A DNA stretch of 64,000 nt, from positions 37,132 through 101,131 of the forward strand of contig MU130698.1 in the NCBI GenBank assembly GCA_015039465.1, in the 5' to 3' direction. This document shows positions 1 to 11,990 of this stretch, piece after piece. Under the pieces are notes generated by a model. That model worked only from the letters and a program-made list of their open reading frames with translations. It did no database searches and had not been told where the DNA came from. The first letter of the stretch is position 1. Every line of letters starts with the position of its first letter. This stretch comes from Phlegmacium glaucopus (lineage: Eukaryota; Basidiomycota; Agaricomycetes; Agaricales; Cortinariaceae). The position numbers and the translations under genes were made by a program.

Positions 1-235
1 CGGACGTATTACTTTGTCTGTTTCAAGTGCCGCGCATCGGTCCCGGCAGCGACAGTAAAGATGAGTCTTGTATTACTCGTTACACAGGGACAGACCTGCT
101 CGCTGTAAATGTTTTTGGATAAGTCGCGGAGAAGGCGAGAAAGTTCAAGGTTGAGCCGAGACTTTAACTCTCCAGTCGCACAACTAGTACTCGCAAACGA
201 CTCTTCTCTCAGTTTAACCTAACTCGAAGTTAGTA
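1..235. other. Unique sequence left of array copy 1
   Basis: I see no coding or repeat signal here. The stretch does not resemble the sequence left of array copy 2 (50300-50605), so it marks the outside of the duplication. Confidence 0.5.
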
Positions 236-326
236 ATGCAACTCGAGAGGTTCGGGCCCTTCAAGGTTCCGGCGGGCCGTTAGGCCAATCCACATGCCCC
301 CCCGGTCCACCCACATGTCGAACCAA

Positions 327-333
327 TATAAAA
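327..333 (+). promoter_or_regulatory. Putative TATA box of S28 gene, copy 1
   Basis: TATAAAA lies about 70 bp before the start codon at 401. It is conserved at 50697-50703 before the other intact S28 copy. The spacing fits a fungal core promoter. This is inferred from motif and position only. Confidence 0.55.
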
Positions 334-400
334 TGCCAAACAGTTTGATAAGGTATCCTTTTTTTCCCTTCGTTTCCAACCTTCCTACCCACCTGCAGTT

Positions 401-2677
401 ATGCTTCTACCCATTCCAATCCTTTTTCTTCATGTCTTTGCGCTTTTGCCAACAATTTCTCATGCATTGAACACTCAGGTATCATTCAATTTCCAGATGT
501 CCAAGATTCCTGGCATGGGAACGCCGGAACGCTTGGATTCGGTTGAAAATAGGTCACGAGTTAAAAATAACGCAAATTTTATCAGGGTGCGTTATGTAGA
601 TTATTGGCCTAATGTCTCCACATAAATCAACTTAATTGACTACTTATATGGTAGATTCCTATCGATCATTTTACGAACAAGTCTACTGATACCTTTCTCA
701 ACCGCTATTGGGTTAATGCAACGTATTGGGAACAAGGTGGACCTGTATTTCGTGATTATTATCATCTTTCACTATTATTCCCATTCTTTTCTAACTTCTA
801 CCTCCATCAAAAAGTCTTTGATTCTGGAGAGCAAAATGCGGAACCGTTACTTCCATATTACCTTCAGGTATCCGATTTACGTTCAATAATAATAAAAATA
901 CTCACGAATTACAGGAATATCATGGCTTGTCTGCCGTCATGCGTCTTGCTAAAAAATACAAAGGACTCGCAATTCTCTGGGAACACAGATTCTATGGCAC
1001 CTCCCTGCCTTTTCCCGTAAATGTAATGAATTTATTTTTAGCTCTTACACCTATGTTATACTACTAATACTTCTCCGTCAGGAAAATACCACAGCAGATC
1101 AGTGGCAGTTCCTCAACACTGAACAAGCTCTGGAAGACGTTGTATTCTCCGCCAATTCATTCGCTCATCCGGATTCGGCTCATCCATCTGCAACTACACT
1201 ATCTGATCCGCTCGTCGGCCTTCCTGTTCATCCTAGCAAAACACCTTGGATATTTCTTGGTGGTTCGTATCCTGGGATTAGAGCCGCGCTTCTGCGTATT
1301 CGAAATCCATCTACTATCTTTGCATCTTGGGCTTCTTCTGCACCTGTACAAGCCCAAGTCGACATGGCAAGCTATCACAAAGCAGCAGAATGTAGTCTGA
1401 CCAGGAACTGCTCCGCCGATTGGATTCAAGTCACTCGGTAAGGTTCTTTCGTGGCATTGTTGCTCTCGTACCCGGATTTATTATATGGTCCGTAGATATG
1501 TCGACGAGACATTGAACGGAACAAACGAGACCGCTATCGTCGAGATGAAATTTGACCTGCTAAAAGCAAGACTGAGCGGACCTGGAGGAAATACCACTGG
1601 CGCGAATAACCTGACTTTGGCGATTGCCAATCAAACGAGCAATGTAGACGCTGCAGGCATCCTCATGGACCCTCTGGGCTTTTACCAGGTAAAATACCAT
1701 TCTTCTACTCGACCTCCTCGAGAGCTTATTTTTTTACACGATTCAACCACAGTATTACGGTTTCCAAGCCCCCTTACTTCCCTTCTTCAATATCCTCGAA
1801 ACACAAAATTTCACTCAGGATCCTGTAGAAGCGGGTGTTTTTACTGAGTTCGGAATTGAAAAGGGATTCCAATCATTTCTTACAGCCATTAGTGAAGTTG
1901 ATTATAACGCTATGCCTCGATCTGCGGTTGATCCTGTTCAGGATCGTTCATGGATGTGGCAATACTGTTCAGAGTATGGTGTGTGTTTCTTCTCTATTGT
2001 CTCTTCGGATCAAGTCACCTTGACCACGGCAATTCTCGTGTTCATAGGTTACTATCAGCGTGGCGACCCTGCCGACCCTCTTTCTATTGAAACTTCTTTC
2101 ATTTCACTTGACCTCTCCCAACAACAATGTAATCAAGCGTTCCCGGATGGTCTACCATCTTCGCCTCAAGTTAATAATGTGAACAAATACGGCGGGTGGG
2201 ATATGAATCCTTCGAATGTGATGTTTTCGAATGGTGAATGTACGTTCCACTGGCGCTTTTTATCCATCCAAATACCAAAATTATTATCTTCCTTCGTTCG
2301 TTCAAGTTGATCCATGGAGAACGATGGGTCTAGCCTCTATTGAAACAAATTCTCCAAAACGTACCCCAACTGTCATAGTTCCAGAGTAAGTTGTCATTTT
2401 CGAAATTTTGCCCGAGTGACTGTTCTAATGTGGCCAACCCCCCTTGCCACTTCAATTTAGGTGTAACACGACTTCAACCTCTTTCTTTGGAATCACCTAC
2501 TCCAACATGGTACACGTCTCTGACATGCGAGTCCTTCTCACACCGGATTCGAATCACACCGATTTCAAAACGGTGGGTTTCTATAGTCCTATCTCTCAGG
2601 AACCGTTTTTTACAGGTCTTGGATTATTTCAATTGGCGTTGGATGAATGGTTGCCTTGCTTTGGAGCCGGAAAATGA
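401..2677 (+). CDS. Secreted serine peptidase, family S28 (intact copy 1)
   Basis: This looks like a secreted serine peptidase of MEROPS family S28, relatives of lysosomal Pro-X carboxypeptidase, which cleave after proline. I read ten exons: 401-586, 655-751, 815-867, 915-1016, 1082-1437, 1496-1688, 1753-1978, 2048-2239, 2307-2385 and 2461-2677. They sum to 1701 nt (566 aa) with every junction in phase. The N-terminus MLLPIPILFLHVFALLP is a signal peptide. An IDHF motif opens the mature enzyme in exon 2. GGSYPG (exon 5) carries the nucleophile serine, FDPWRTMG (exons 8/9) the aspartate, and MVHVSDMR (exon 10) the histidine. Many NxT/S sites fit secretion. The length is normal for the family. 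The intron boundaries are mine and unverified. A paralogue with the same structure is at 50770. Confidence 0.88.
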
Positions 2678-3009
2678 GTTGCAAGGGAGTCCAGTTGCAC
2701 TTGCTTGTCGTCCCTTGCTACATATGCTACCATTTGTCGATAGAGGGAGCTTTCTTTGTACTTAACGTTGAGCAACCGCATGGAAAAATAATATCTAGCC
2801 ATGGCATATTCGCAACCCTGTTTCTTTCGACATGCATAGATTCCCAACTTCAACGATTTTGAAATCGTTATCAAGCCCGATTGTGTGTTTTCATAAATAA
2901 CCTCCAACGATTTTCAACTGGGTGTAATGGCGGAATCGATTCCATCCCTGGAAATTAAATGATACATCGATGCGCCCGCCAGATTTAGAAAAATAGCAAG
3001 AATTGGCTT
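2678..3009 (+). other. Spacer downstream of intact S28 copy
   Basis: Probable 3' untranslated and intergenic sequence. It is conserved at 53056-53390. I see no open frame of note in it. Confidence 0.5.
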
Positions 3010-3690
3010 ATTGGCCCCCTGTATCAATGAACAGCTCAACAGGATCAAAGATCGACCTCCAAGCTGGGGACCAAGTCGCAACCAACGCGGCGGAGGGCAC
3101 CGCAGGACGAGGGCACAACACCCATACCAATCTTCGCATGGATCATCGGGAACGAGATCGTTCCACTAACATTCATGCCGGCCGTGCCTGGATCGGTGCT
3201 GGCAACAACGCAGAAACTGGTGGGGCATCGAGACCCCCCGTCAGGGAACCCATCAACAGCCGATTGCAACTCAACAAAACAGATGCAGAAAAGACCGTAC
3301 AAGAGGGATCGTTCGAGTCCCTCCTGGACTCGGAGGCGAACCGAGGATATCTCTGAGTATGAAGTCCTTACATCATAAACTTGGGGAGTCGCAATCAATC
3401 CGTCATCGATTCTTGATTGACATTAACATCCCATTGCAGGAGGCGCGACTACAGGAGGCTCGAACGGCCCTCCTGTTATTCCAGCATTGTCTCCATCCGC
3501 GCCGCAGCCATCAACACCTGCATGCACTACATCAACATCGATAGCCTGTTCTGGGGTATCTGACAGGGATGTAGACACGACCACAAACACAGATATACAA
3601 GGGGGTGCGTATCTTTTTTTGATTTTGTGAAAAGCGTTGCTAACATCCTTCTGAGGCGTCGGTCGGGGACGATGATTTAGATATGATCTC
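3010..3690 (+). pseudogene. 5'-truncated Q/P-rich acidic-tail gene (unit 1)
   Basis: This matches the middle and 3' part of the intact gene at 6096, including the segment encoding RPPSWGPS, the RGGG motif, the RRTEDIS segment and the acidic tail exon. The N-terminal Q/P-rich coding part is missing. The frame shifts, hits stops within the RGGG-to-RRTEDIS stretch, and splits over several short open frames. The last intron has lost its acceptor: CAG has become GAG before the exon that would read GDDDLD. It is clearly non-functional. The same pseudogene is present at 53387-54067. Confidence 0.75.
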
Positions 3691-4020
3691 GTTACCCAAT
3701 AGCAACATTGAAGGAACGATCCATTCCCTGAGAGATTCAAGTTCTTCAATCCAATCAGCCAACAATCAGCGCACATAACTTTCTTGTTGGTACCTTTTTC
3801 TATGGCTTTCCTCCCTTCGTACGACGTTACATGCTACATAGAACGATATTGTCAAGGTCGTTGAATGAGATAGAAGTGTCATCGATGGACGTGAAGAACT
3901 TGACAACGTCAGGTGTGTGTCACATGGAAAAATCCCAAAATGGCAATAATAACAACAAACTGCAGTCCACTGCTCGGGAACAGTGACTCCAGCCACGGCT
4001 CTCGGTCTTACTTATTGGCC

Positions 4021-4841
4021 TAATGCCACATTTAATTGACTACTTGCATGGTAGTTTTCTATCGATCACTTTATGAACAAGAGTTAATGCAACAACTTGA
4101 AGGTCGACCTGTATTCCGTGAGTATTATCCTCTTTCACTATTACAGTATCCTCATTCTTTTCTGATTTCCACCTAAAGAAAGTCTTTGATTCCGCAGAGC
4201 AAAACGCGTTACTTCCATATTACCTTCAGGTATCCAAATTTCTTCGCATCAGGTTCAACAAAAAATAATACTCATGAATTACAGGAATATCATGGCTTGT
4301 CTGCCGTCATGCGTTTTGCTAAAAAATACGAAGGACTCGCTCTGGGAACACAGATTTTATGGTGCCTCTCTGCCTTTTTCCGTAAGTGTAATTCATTTAT
4401 TTATTTCTTACGCCTACCTATGTTATCATACTTCTCCGTCAGGAAAATGCCACAGCAGATCGGTGGCAGTCCCCCGACACCGAACAAGCTCTGGAAGACG
4501 TTGTACTCTTTGCCAATCCATTCGCTCATCCAGATACAGCTCCATCCGCAACTATACCATCTGATCCGCTCGTCGCTTCTCCTGTCCATCCTAGCAAAAC
4601 ACCTTGAATAATTCTGGGTGGTTTGGAGCCGCGCCTTCAGTCTCTTTCTTCGGAATCACCTACTTCAACATGGTACACGTCCTCTGACATACGAATCCTT
4701 CTCACACCAGATTCGAATCACACCGATTTCAAAAGGGTTGGTTTCTATAGTCCTATCTCTCAGGACCCGTTTTTTACAAGTCTTGGAGTGATTCAATTGG
4801 CGTTGGATGAATGGTTGCCTTCCTTTGGAGCTAGAAAATGA
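4021..4841 (+). pseudogene. S28 peptidase pseudogene (unit 2), internal deletion
   Basis: Recognisable S28 exons appear in order: the IDHF region near 4055, the exon reading LPYYLQ near 4205, EYHGLSAVMRFAKKYEG near 4285 and the QALEDVV exon near 4480. After VHPSKTP the frame stops. Sequence then jumps straight to the last exon (LLTPDSNHTDFKRVGFYSP, LALDEWLP). The deletion removes GGSYPG and the aspartate exon, and the histidine region is shifted out of frame. Part of the N-terminal RYWVNATYW exon is also lost. It cannot encode an active peptidase. Its near-identical partner is at 54398-55174. Confidence 0.82.
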
Positions 4842-6068
4842 GTTTAAGGGAGTCAGTCGCACTTGGTGTCGTCCCTTGCTACATTTATCGGTACAAAGTT
4901 CGCTTTATTTGTACTCAACGTCAAGCAACCGCAGGAAAAAATACTACCCGCCCATGGTATATTCGCAACCTTCAACGATTTGAAATAGTTATCAAGCGCA
5001 AATGTGTGTTTCATGAATACCCTCCAACGATTTCAACTGGGTGTGACGGCGGAATCGACCCCATCCCCGGAATTTAAATGATAGATCGACCGGCCAGATT
5101 TAGAAAAACAGCTAGGATCGTCTTATGCCAAAATCTGTCGAACCCTAGCCTGAACCAAAATAAAACCCTTGTTCTAAAGAATAATACCATTAAATTGGGT
5201 ATCAATGAAATGAGGCGGCCGGCCGTAGGTAACGATTGTTACTCGGGAACTAGAACATGTCTGAGAAGGTGAAAAATCTTCCTTTAACATTACTTAAATG
5301 GATGTCGGTGGCTGTTAAATTTAAAATGACGAGATGGATACAAATGGTGTCTGAACATTAACGAGGCAGCAGCGTGCAAAGTCAGCCGCGCTTGATAATA
5401 TTACTCGGGAACTGGACATATGTGAGAAGGCGAAATCTCGGGATGTATGTACATGCAGGCCAGTGGTTTGGAGCGGCTCACGTGTTGAGACTAAAACATA
5501 ATTGTTTAATACAGGGTTATACGGAGATAACTAATGCACAAATGAGGTTTTGATGGGCTCGATCCCTGTGTTTCGAAAGTACCTAAGCCAACAATGTTGA
5601 ACAACAGACTTACAGGCATTGGCTAGACGTAGCAGCGTAATATTTTCATACGTTACAATGAAAGTCAGAGATGCGAACCAGATATTTTTGCTTTCGATGA
5701 ACTATGACAGATTTGGAAAACACTGATGTAACAAAAAATCGTTCGGTGAACGAGGCGACCACTAGTTTTTTGAGGTACCAACTGTCTAAATTGACGAGTC
5801 AATAAATAGAGGTGTATTGATATGGCTTCGAGGCAAACCATGACATATCTGCGGAGTGTAAGGCTTGGTTCATTGATTAGAAAATGTTCCCTGTATTTTA
5901 GCGTCGTTACCCACGACAAAACATAACAAGTCAAAAGGGGTTGGCGGGTTGGCTTAAACCTAAGCCAAAGTAGTACACATTCATGAGATCTCGATGGGAA
6001 CGAATCACTGTCCTGAAAAAATAATTTGTGAGCAAATTATGTACGAAATAGACAAACAAGGAACACAA
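4842..6068 (+). other. Inter-module spacer conserved between units
   Basis: No gene is supported here. The stretch is nearly identical to 55175-56401. It is also recognisably related to the spacers at 8400-9360 and 60740-61720, sharing blocks such as AAGTCAGCCGCGCTTGA, CTCGGGATRTAYGTACATG, and a run just before the gene beginning near ATCTCGATGGGAACGA. The repeated spacer upstream of each Q/P-rich gene suggests the module duplicated with its promoter. Confidence 0.6.
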
Positions 6069-6076
6069 GCGTCACA

Positions 6077-6085
6077 TATATAAAG
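6077..6085 (+). promoter_or_regulatory. TATA-like element before Q/P-rich gene (unit 2)
   Basis: TATATAAAG ends 10 bp before the ATG at 6096. The same arrangement (CATATATAARGCTATAATYCC then ATG) precedes the paralogues at 9385, 56429 and 61748. A TATA box this close to the ATG is unusual: it implies a very short leader, or a true start further downstream, for example the in-frame MTHNN. Confidence 0.5.
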
Positions 6086-6095
6086 CTATAATCCC

Positions 6096-6971
6096 ATGAC
6101 AGGGACGACAGCAATCCCTCCCCTCAACTTTGACACAAACCCCTACTACTTACTACCTATGACACACAACAACTTCAACCTCAACTCTCCAACTTGGCAG
6201 TGGTCCCAACCACTGCCCACAAATCAACAGCTTCAACCTCTCTCACAATTCCTCTCTTCATTTGTCTTGGGATCACAAGTTAACCCTATGCCGTGGGGTA
6301 TGCAAGCCTTCTACGGCTTGCCATTTTGGATCAACCCTGCCTATCAGGAAACCACTCAACAGTATCAAGATCAACCTCCTAGCTGGGGCCCGAGTCACAA
6401 TCAACGCGGCGGAGGCCACCACAGGACGGGGGTACAACAACCATACCAATTGACACATGCATCAGCTGGAATGATCGCAAGAGATCGTTCCACTCGCAAC
6501 AATGCAGGAACTGGCAGGGCATCGAGACCCCCATCGAGGAACCCATCGTCGGCCAATTCGTATCACAGGGATCGTTTGGGTCTCTCCCGAATCCGCAGGC
6601 GAACCGAGGATATATCTGCCTATCAAGTCCCTATCATGGACCTGCCAGTGGCAAGTATGTTGATCTCGCAATCCATCTTCTATCAATTCTTCATTGACAT
6701 TAACATCTCTTTACAGGCGGCTCGAACAGCCCTGCCGTAATTCCAACAGTATCTCCATCCGCGCCACAGCCATCAACATCTGCATCTGCTATGTCGACAT
6801 CGACAACCACTGCTGGGGTGTCCAACGAGGACGCGGAGACGACCAGCAACACAGAGATACAAGAAGGTACGTATATTTTTGATCTTGTGAAAGTGTTGCT
6901 AACATACCTTTGCAGGGTCGGTCAAAGACGACGACTATCATACAACCTCGTCTGGGTCCGATACCGAATAA
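6096..6971 (+). CDS. Unknown Gln/Pro-rich protein with acidic tail (unit 2)
   Basis: I do not recognise this family. I read three exons: 6096-6654, 6717-6866 and 6916-6971, about 254 aa, all in phase. The N-terminal third is rich in Pro, Gln, Asn and Trp (PTWQWSQPLPTNQQ). A basic centre carries RGGGHHRTG and several Arg/Ser stretches (SRPPSRNPSSANS, RIRRRTEDIS). A Ser/Thr/Pro linker follows, then an acidic C-terminus DDDYHTTSSGSDTE. There is no signal peptide or membrane segment. The low-complexity and RGG-like content suggests a disordered, perhaps nucleic-acid-binding protein, but that is inference. It sits between S28 copies on the same strand. Close paralogues are at 9385, 56429 and 61748. 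Confidence 0.7.
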
Positions 6972-7244
6972 GCCAATATTGAAGGAGCGATCCTTTCCTT
7001 GGCAATCAGCGGACATGATTTCTTTGTTGGTACCGTTTTCTATATCTTCCCCATGTGTAGTAGGATGTTATATGCCAGAATAATGAATCCAAAGGCCATT
7101 GAACGAGATTGAAGTGTTATTGATGGATGTTCAGAAGAACGTCACAATGTGTGTGTCACTTGGCAAGATCCAAAAATGGCAATAATAACCAATTTAGGGT
7201 TGGGGCACACAACAATCTCCATGGGTTTTGCTCAAAATAATGTC

Positions 7245-8045
7245 TTACGCAGGTTATTGGCCTAATGTCTCCACAAAAATCAATTTAATTGACTGCTTAC
7301 GTGTAGATTCCTATCGATCACTTTATGAATTTTTCTCAACTGTTATTGCAACGTATTGGGAATAAAGTGGACCTGTATTTCAAGTTCCTGAGTATTATCT
7401 CCTTTCAGAGTTTCACTATTTTCTGACTTCCACCCCGATAAACAAAGTCTTTGATTCTAGAGAGAAAAACACGAAACCGTCACTGGGTATCCAATTCCTT
7501 TTTATTTACATTTAACAAAAATAACAATCATGAGCTTACAGGAATTATCGTGGCTTGTCGGCCATCATGCGTCTTGCTAAAAAAATACAAAGGCCTCGCA
7601 ATTCTCTGGGAACACAGATTTTATAGCGCCTCTCTTTTCCCGTAAATGTAATTCATTTCTTTCTTACACCTACCTATGTTGTAATACTGTCAGGAAAATG
7701 CCACAGCAGATAGCCGCGCTTCTACGTATTCGAAATCCATTTATCGTCTTTGCATCTTCTGCACCTGTACAGACCCAAGTCGACATGGCAAAGTATTACA
7801 AAGAGGCAGAACGCAGTCTGACCAGGAACTGCTCAGCCGATTGGATTCAAGTCACTCGGTAAGGTTCTTTCGTTGGACTATGGCTCTCATCCCCGGATTG
7901 ATTATATTCGATCCGTAGATATGCCGACAGAACAAACGGCGAGACCGTTGCGAGACCGCTATCGTGAGATGAAACTCAACTTTCTAAAAGCATGACTGAG
8001 TTGACCTGAAGGAAATGTTATTGGTGCGGAAAACCTGACCTATCT
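7245..8045 (+). pseudogene. S28 peptidase pseudogene (unit 3)
   Basis: Degraded S28 exons can be followed in order. The IDHF-region exon is near 7310, followed by the VFDSRE exon near 7447. The AILWEHRFYSASLFP exon is near 7600. A stretch matching AQVDMAKYYKEAERSLTRNCSADWIQVTR in pieces lies near 7780-7860, and a remnant of the exon starting RYVDE lies near 7918. The QALEDVV and GGSYPG part is deleted and the frame is broken repeatedly. Downstream exons with the catalytic Asp and His are absent. It is non-functional. Confidence 0.72.
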
Positions 8046-9361
8046 ATAGAATGTTTTGTGTGCTCTGTCTGACCCTGAGTGATTGGATCGCACTGGTGGA
8101 ATATTGTGAGTTGGCGACAATGTTTTTGGGTTGGGAGGCAGTGAAGGAGGTGTTGGATGCTGCGAAGGATTGTTTAGCGTCTTACAGCTTTCCGCCGCTT
8201 CTTCATCGATTTCGGTACACGATATTTGAAACTCATGGTAATTTATAGGTTTTGGAGCTTCGAGTTGATGCTGCTGAGCCATTCTCTGATGTATAGGACC
8301 AAAGCAGAACGGCGAGTCGGGGCAATCCTGCAGTGGAGCATCGGCCTGACACAAGAGCGTAGTGCTGGCCTACGACCCCAGGAGCTACTACTGCCCTTAT
8401 GAAAAGATCTCTAACCGCGATTAGGGGTCAAAACGCCTTTCTTTATGGAAGATAGCTAGGATCGGCTTATTCCAAATCCGTCGAACCCTACCCTGTCAAT
8501 CAAGAACGATGTTACCAGGGGAAGTAAAATATGTGTGAGAACATGAAAAACCGGCGAAAAATTACAAGGATGCCAATGGCTGTTCAAACGTTCACTTTGA
8601 GATGAATACAAAAAGTGTTTGATCAATAACGAGGCTGCAGCGTGTAAAGTCAGCCGCGCTTGACGATATTACTCGGGAACTGAACACATGAGGGGAAATC
8701 TCGGGATATACGTACATGCAAGCCGGTGGCTATGAGCAGCTGAAGTATCGAGACTAAAACATAAATATTGAAATTTTAAACAAAGGGATATACGGAGATA
8801 ACGCACAGATGAATTTTGATGGGCTCCATTCCAGTCCTGTGTACTCACTAGCGACTAAGCCAATGTTGAACAAAAAAGACTTACATCTTGCGTATAAATA
8901 TTAAGTGGATGTAGCAGCATAAGAGTTTCGCATATTTTAGTAATGAAAGTAAGAGATGCGAACCAGATATTTTTGCTTCCGATGAACTATAACAAATTTG
9001 GAAAAACATTAATATAACAAAAACCGTTCGGTGAACCAAGTGACCAGGTACCAACCGTCTAAATGGATGAGTCAACAAACGGAGGTGCTTTGAGATGGTT
9101 GTGAGGAAAACCATCAGATATATGGGGAGTGAATGACTTGATTCATTAATTAAAAAATGTTCCCTGCATTCAGAAACACACGTATTCTAGCGTCGTTATC
9201 CATGATAGAAGTCACAAAACATAACAAGTCCAAAGGGGTTGACTCAAGCCTAAGCCAAAGTAGTACAGATTCGTGAGATCTTGATGGGAACGAGTCACTG
9301 TCCTGAAAAATATTTTGTGAGCAAATTGTGTACGAAATAGACAAACAAGGAACATAAGCAC
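8046..9361 (+). other. Module tail and spacer without recognisable gene
   Basis: 8050-8390 replaces the expected 3' half of S28 with unrelated sequence that recurs at 60400-60740. A short open frame at 8051-8248 is not well conserved between the two, so I do not call it a gene. 8400-9361 is the repeated upstream spacer of the next Q/P-rich gene. Confidence 0.5.
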
Positions 9362-9384
9362 CACATATATAAGGCTATAATTCC

Positions 9385-10259
9385 ATGGCAGGAACGACAA
9401 CAATCCCTCCCCTCAACTTTGATACAAGTCACCCAACCACCTACCTACTACTGAGTATGACACACAACAATCCCAACTCCAACTCTCAGAGTTCGCGATG
9501 GTTCCAACCCCCTCCAACAAATCAACAACCACTACCTCTCCCACAATCTTTCCCTCCGTTCGTCCCGGGATCGCAGGCGAACGGTATGCCCTGGGGTGCG
9601 CAACCGATCGGCTCTATGTATCAGGGACTGGTTCAACAGGGACCTCCGAGCTCGGGTTCATATCGCAATCATCGCGGCGGAGGGCGCCCCAGGACGGGGC
9701 CACAACAACCAAACCAAAACGTACATGCATTGTCAGGAATGACCAGAAGAGGTCATTCCGCTAGCACCCATCAGGGCCATGCCTGGATGGGTGCTGGTAA
9801 CAATCCAGGAACTGGCGGGTCATCAAGACTCCCGTCAAGGAACCCATCGTCGGCCAACTGGTATCACAGGGGTCCCTCATGGACTCGGAGGCGAACCGAG
9901 GATCTCTCTGTCTATGAAGTCCCTATCACGGACTTGCCAATGGGAAGTACGTTAATTTCACAATCCATCATTGATTCTCCACTGACATCTACTCCCCGGC
10001 AGGCAGTGCGGCCACAGGGGGCCCCAATACCCCTGCCGTAATCCCAGCGATGCAGCCACCAACACCTGCATCCACTACGTCGACATCGACATCCACTGCT
10101 GGGGTGTCCGACGAGGACATGGAGACGACCACCAGTACAGAGATACAAGAAGGTACGTATCTTTTTTGATCTTGCGAAAAGCGTTGCTAATATACTTTTG
10201 CAGGGTCCTTCGAAGACGACGATTGTTATACAATCTCGTCTGGGTCGGATATCGAATGA
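9385..10259 (+). CDS. Unknown Gln/Pro-rich protein with acidic tail (unit 3)
   Basis: Paralogue of the gene at 6096, with the same three-exon layout: 9385-9946, 10003-10152 and 10204-10259, in phase, about 255 aa. The N-terminus reads MAGTTTIPPLNFDT. A Gln/Pro-rich segment follows (PPPTNQQPLPLPQS), then RGGGRPRTGPQQ, a Gly/Ser/Arg-rich centre, RRRTEDLSVYEVP, a Thr/Ser/Pro linker (TPASTTSTSTSTAGVS) and the acidic tail FEDDDCYTISSGSDIE. The RGG core, TEDL/IS motif and acidic tail are the most conserved parts across copies, so they are likely the functional core. The family is not recognised. The partner at 61748 has lost its start region by a 4-base deletion. Confidence 0.7.
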
Positions 10260-10539
10260 GCCAATATTGAAGGAGCGATCCTTTCCTTGGAGATTCAACT
10301 CCATCAGCGGACATGATTTCTTGGTTGTCACCTTACTGCTATGTTTTCCTCCTTTATACGCTGTTATATACTAGAATGATGAATCCAAAAGCTTGTTGAA
10401 ATGTTATCGATGGATGTGCATGAGTGTTCAGAAGAACTTGAACAAAGTCACGATTTGTGTCACTCAGTTAAGCATACAACAATCTGGATGGGTTCTGCTC
10501 AAAACAATGAACACACACAATTCTCGGTCTTACCCAGGG

Positions 10540-11680
10540 TATTGGCCTAATGTTCTCATAAAAACCAATTCAATTGACTGCTTACATGTAGCTAACGAAC
10601 AAGACCACCACTTTTCTCAACCGCTATTGGGTTAATGCAACGTATTGGGAACGAGTCGGACCTGTATTTCATGAGTAATTGTCTTCTTTCACTATTATTC
10701 TCATGTTTTTCATTAAAAAGTCGTCTATTCTGGAGAGCAAAACGCGGAACCGTTACTAGGTATCCAATTTCTTCATATTTACATTTAATAACCATAATAC
10801 TCATGAATTACAGGAATATCATGCCTCAACTGCCGTGATGCATCTTGCTAAAAAATACAAAGGACTCGCAATTCTCTGGGATCACAGCTTTTATGGCGCC
10901 TCTCTGCCACTTCCCGTAAATGTAATTCTTTCTTACGTCTACCTATGTTACTGCTCCATCAGGAAAATGCCACAGCAGATCGGTGGCAGTTCCTCAGCAC
11001 CGAAAAAGGCCCTGGAAGACGTTGTACTCTTTGCCAATTTATTCGCTCATCCAGATTTGGCTCATCCATGCACCATTTGATCCGCTCGTTGGTTTTCCTG
11101 TTCATCCTATCCTGGAATGAGAACCGCGCTTTCTGCGTATTCGAAATCCATCTACCGTCTTTGCGTCTTCTGCACCTGTACAAGCCCAAGTCGACATGGC
11201 AAACTATTACACAGCAACAGAACGTAGTCTGACCAGGAACTGTTCTGTCGATTGTATTCAAGTCACTCGGTAAGGTTCTTTCGTGGGACCGTTGCTCTCA
11301 TACGGTATACCCTGATTGATTATATGCTTTTTTTGATTTGTAGATATGTCGACGAGACATTGAACGAAACAAACCAGACTACTATCGTCGAGATGAAGTT
11401 TGACCTACTAAAAGCAAAACTGAGCGAACCTGGAGGAAATATCACTGGCGCGAGTAACCTGACTATGGCGGTTGCCAATCAAACGAGCAACGTACTCTGG
11501 ACTTTTCCCAAGTCAATATCATTCTTCTACTCGATCGAGAGTGCTCCTTTTTCACACGATTCAACACAGTGTTACGGCTTCCAAGCCTCTCTACTTCTAT
11601 TCTGCAATATCCTCGAAACACAAAATTTCACTCTAGGATCCTGGTGCGCCGTTCCGACCATAAACGGCAACCTAGCGTAA
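10540..11680 (+). pseudogene. S28 peptidase pseudogene (unit 4)
   Basis: Exons for RYWVNATYWE (near 10625), EYHASTAVMHLAKKYKG (near 10815), the QALEDVV-equivalent (near 11010), AQVDMANYYTATERSLTRNC (near 11190) and RYVDETLNETNQTTIVEMKFD (near 11345) are readable. The stretch with GGSYPG is deleted between 11100 and 11110. The exon after NQTSNV lacks its end and its donor site. The last recognisable exon (YGFQASLLLFCNILETQNFT) runs into unrelated NGNLA. No Asp or His exon remains. The same remnant appears at 62938-64000. Confidence 0.75.
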
Positions 11681-11990
11681 GTTTGACCTTTTCAATCCGT
11701 TTGTACTATTCATCTTAGGCGTTTTGAAGGTCTGTTTTGAACATTCAACCAAAACGGACGCTTTCATGAACTTCGGGTAAAGTACATATTTTCTAATAAA
11801 TCTATTGATCCCGATTTTCTTAATCTCCAATTCCATTTCAGCTTTATCATCTCAATCCTTGCCATAGTGCTCCTAGGCTGCGCTTGCGAGAACCATGAAG
11901 TTCAATCCCAGCTGAAATTGCCAATGCTCTTCAAGACATCACTACTGTCAGCGAACGAATGTTCAGGTCCACCATACGGACATTGTTCCT
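11681..11990 (+). other. Unassigned insert between two S28 fragments
   Basis: Sequence foreign to the S28 gene separates two partial copies. The start of this stretch (AGTTTGACCTTTTCAAT and following) recurs at 12617-12670 after the next fragment, so a rearranged segment has been copied within the array. Confidence 0.45.

Noticed and set aside
1199..1429. Minus-strand frames antisense to S28 exons (for example 1199-1429, 10959-11261, 51532-51807)
   Set aside because: They are shadows of the S28 coding frame and recur wherever that exon recurs.
3045..3398. 117-codon minus-strand frame, identical in both arrays (3045-3398 and 53422-53775)
   Set aside because: It is antisense to the Q/P-rich pseudogene. 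Its conservation only reflects the recent duplication of the whole block.
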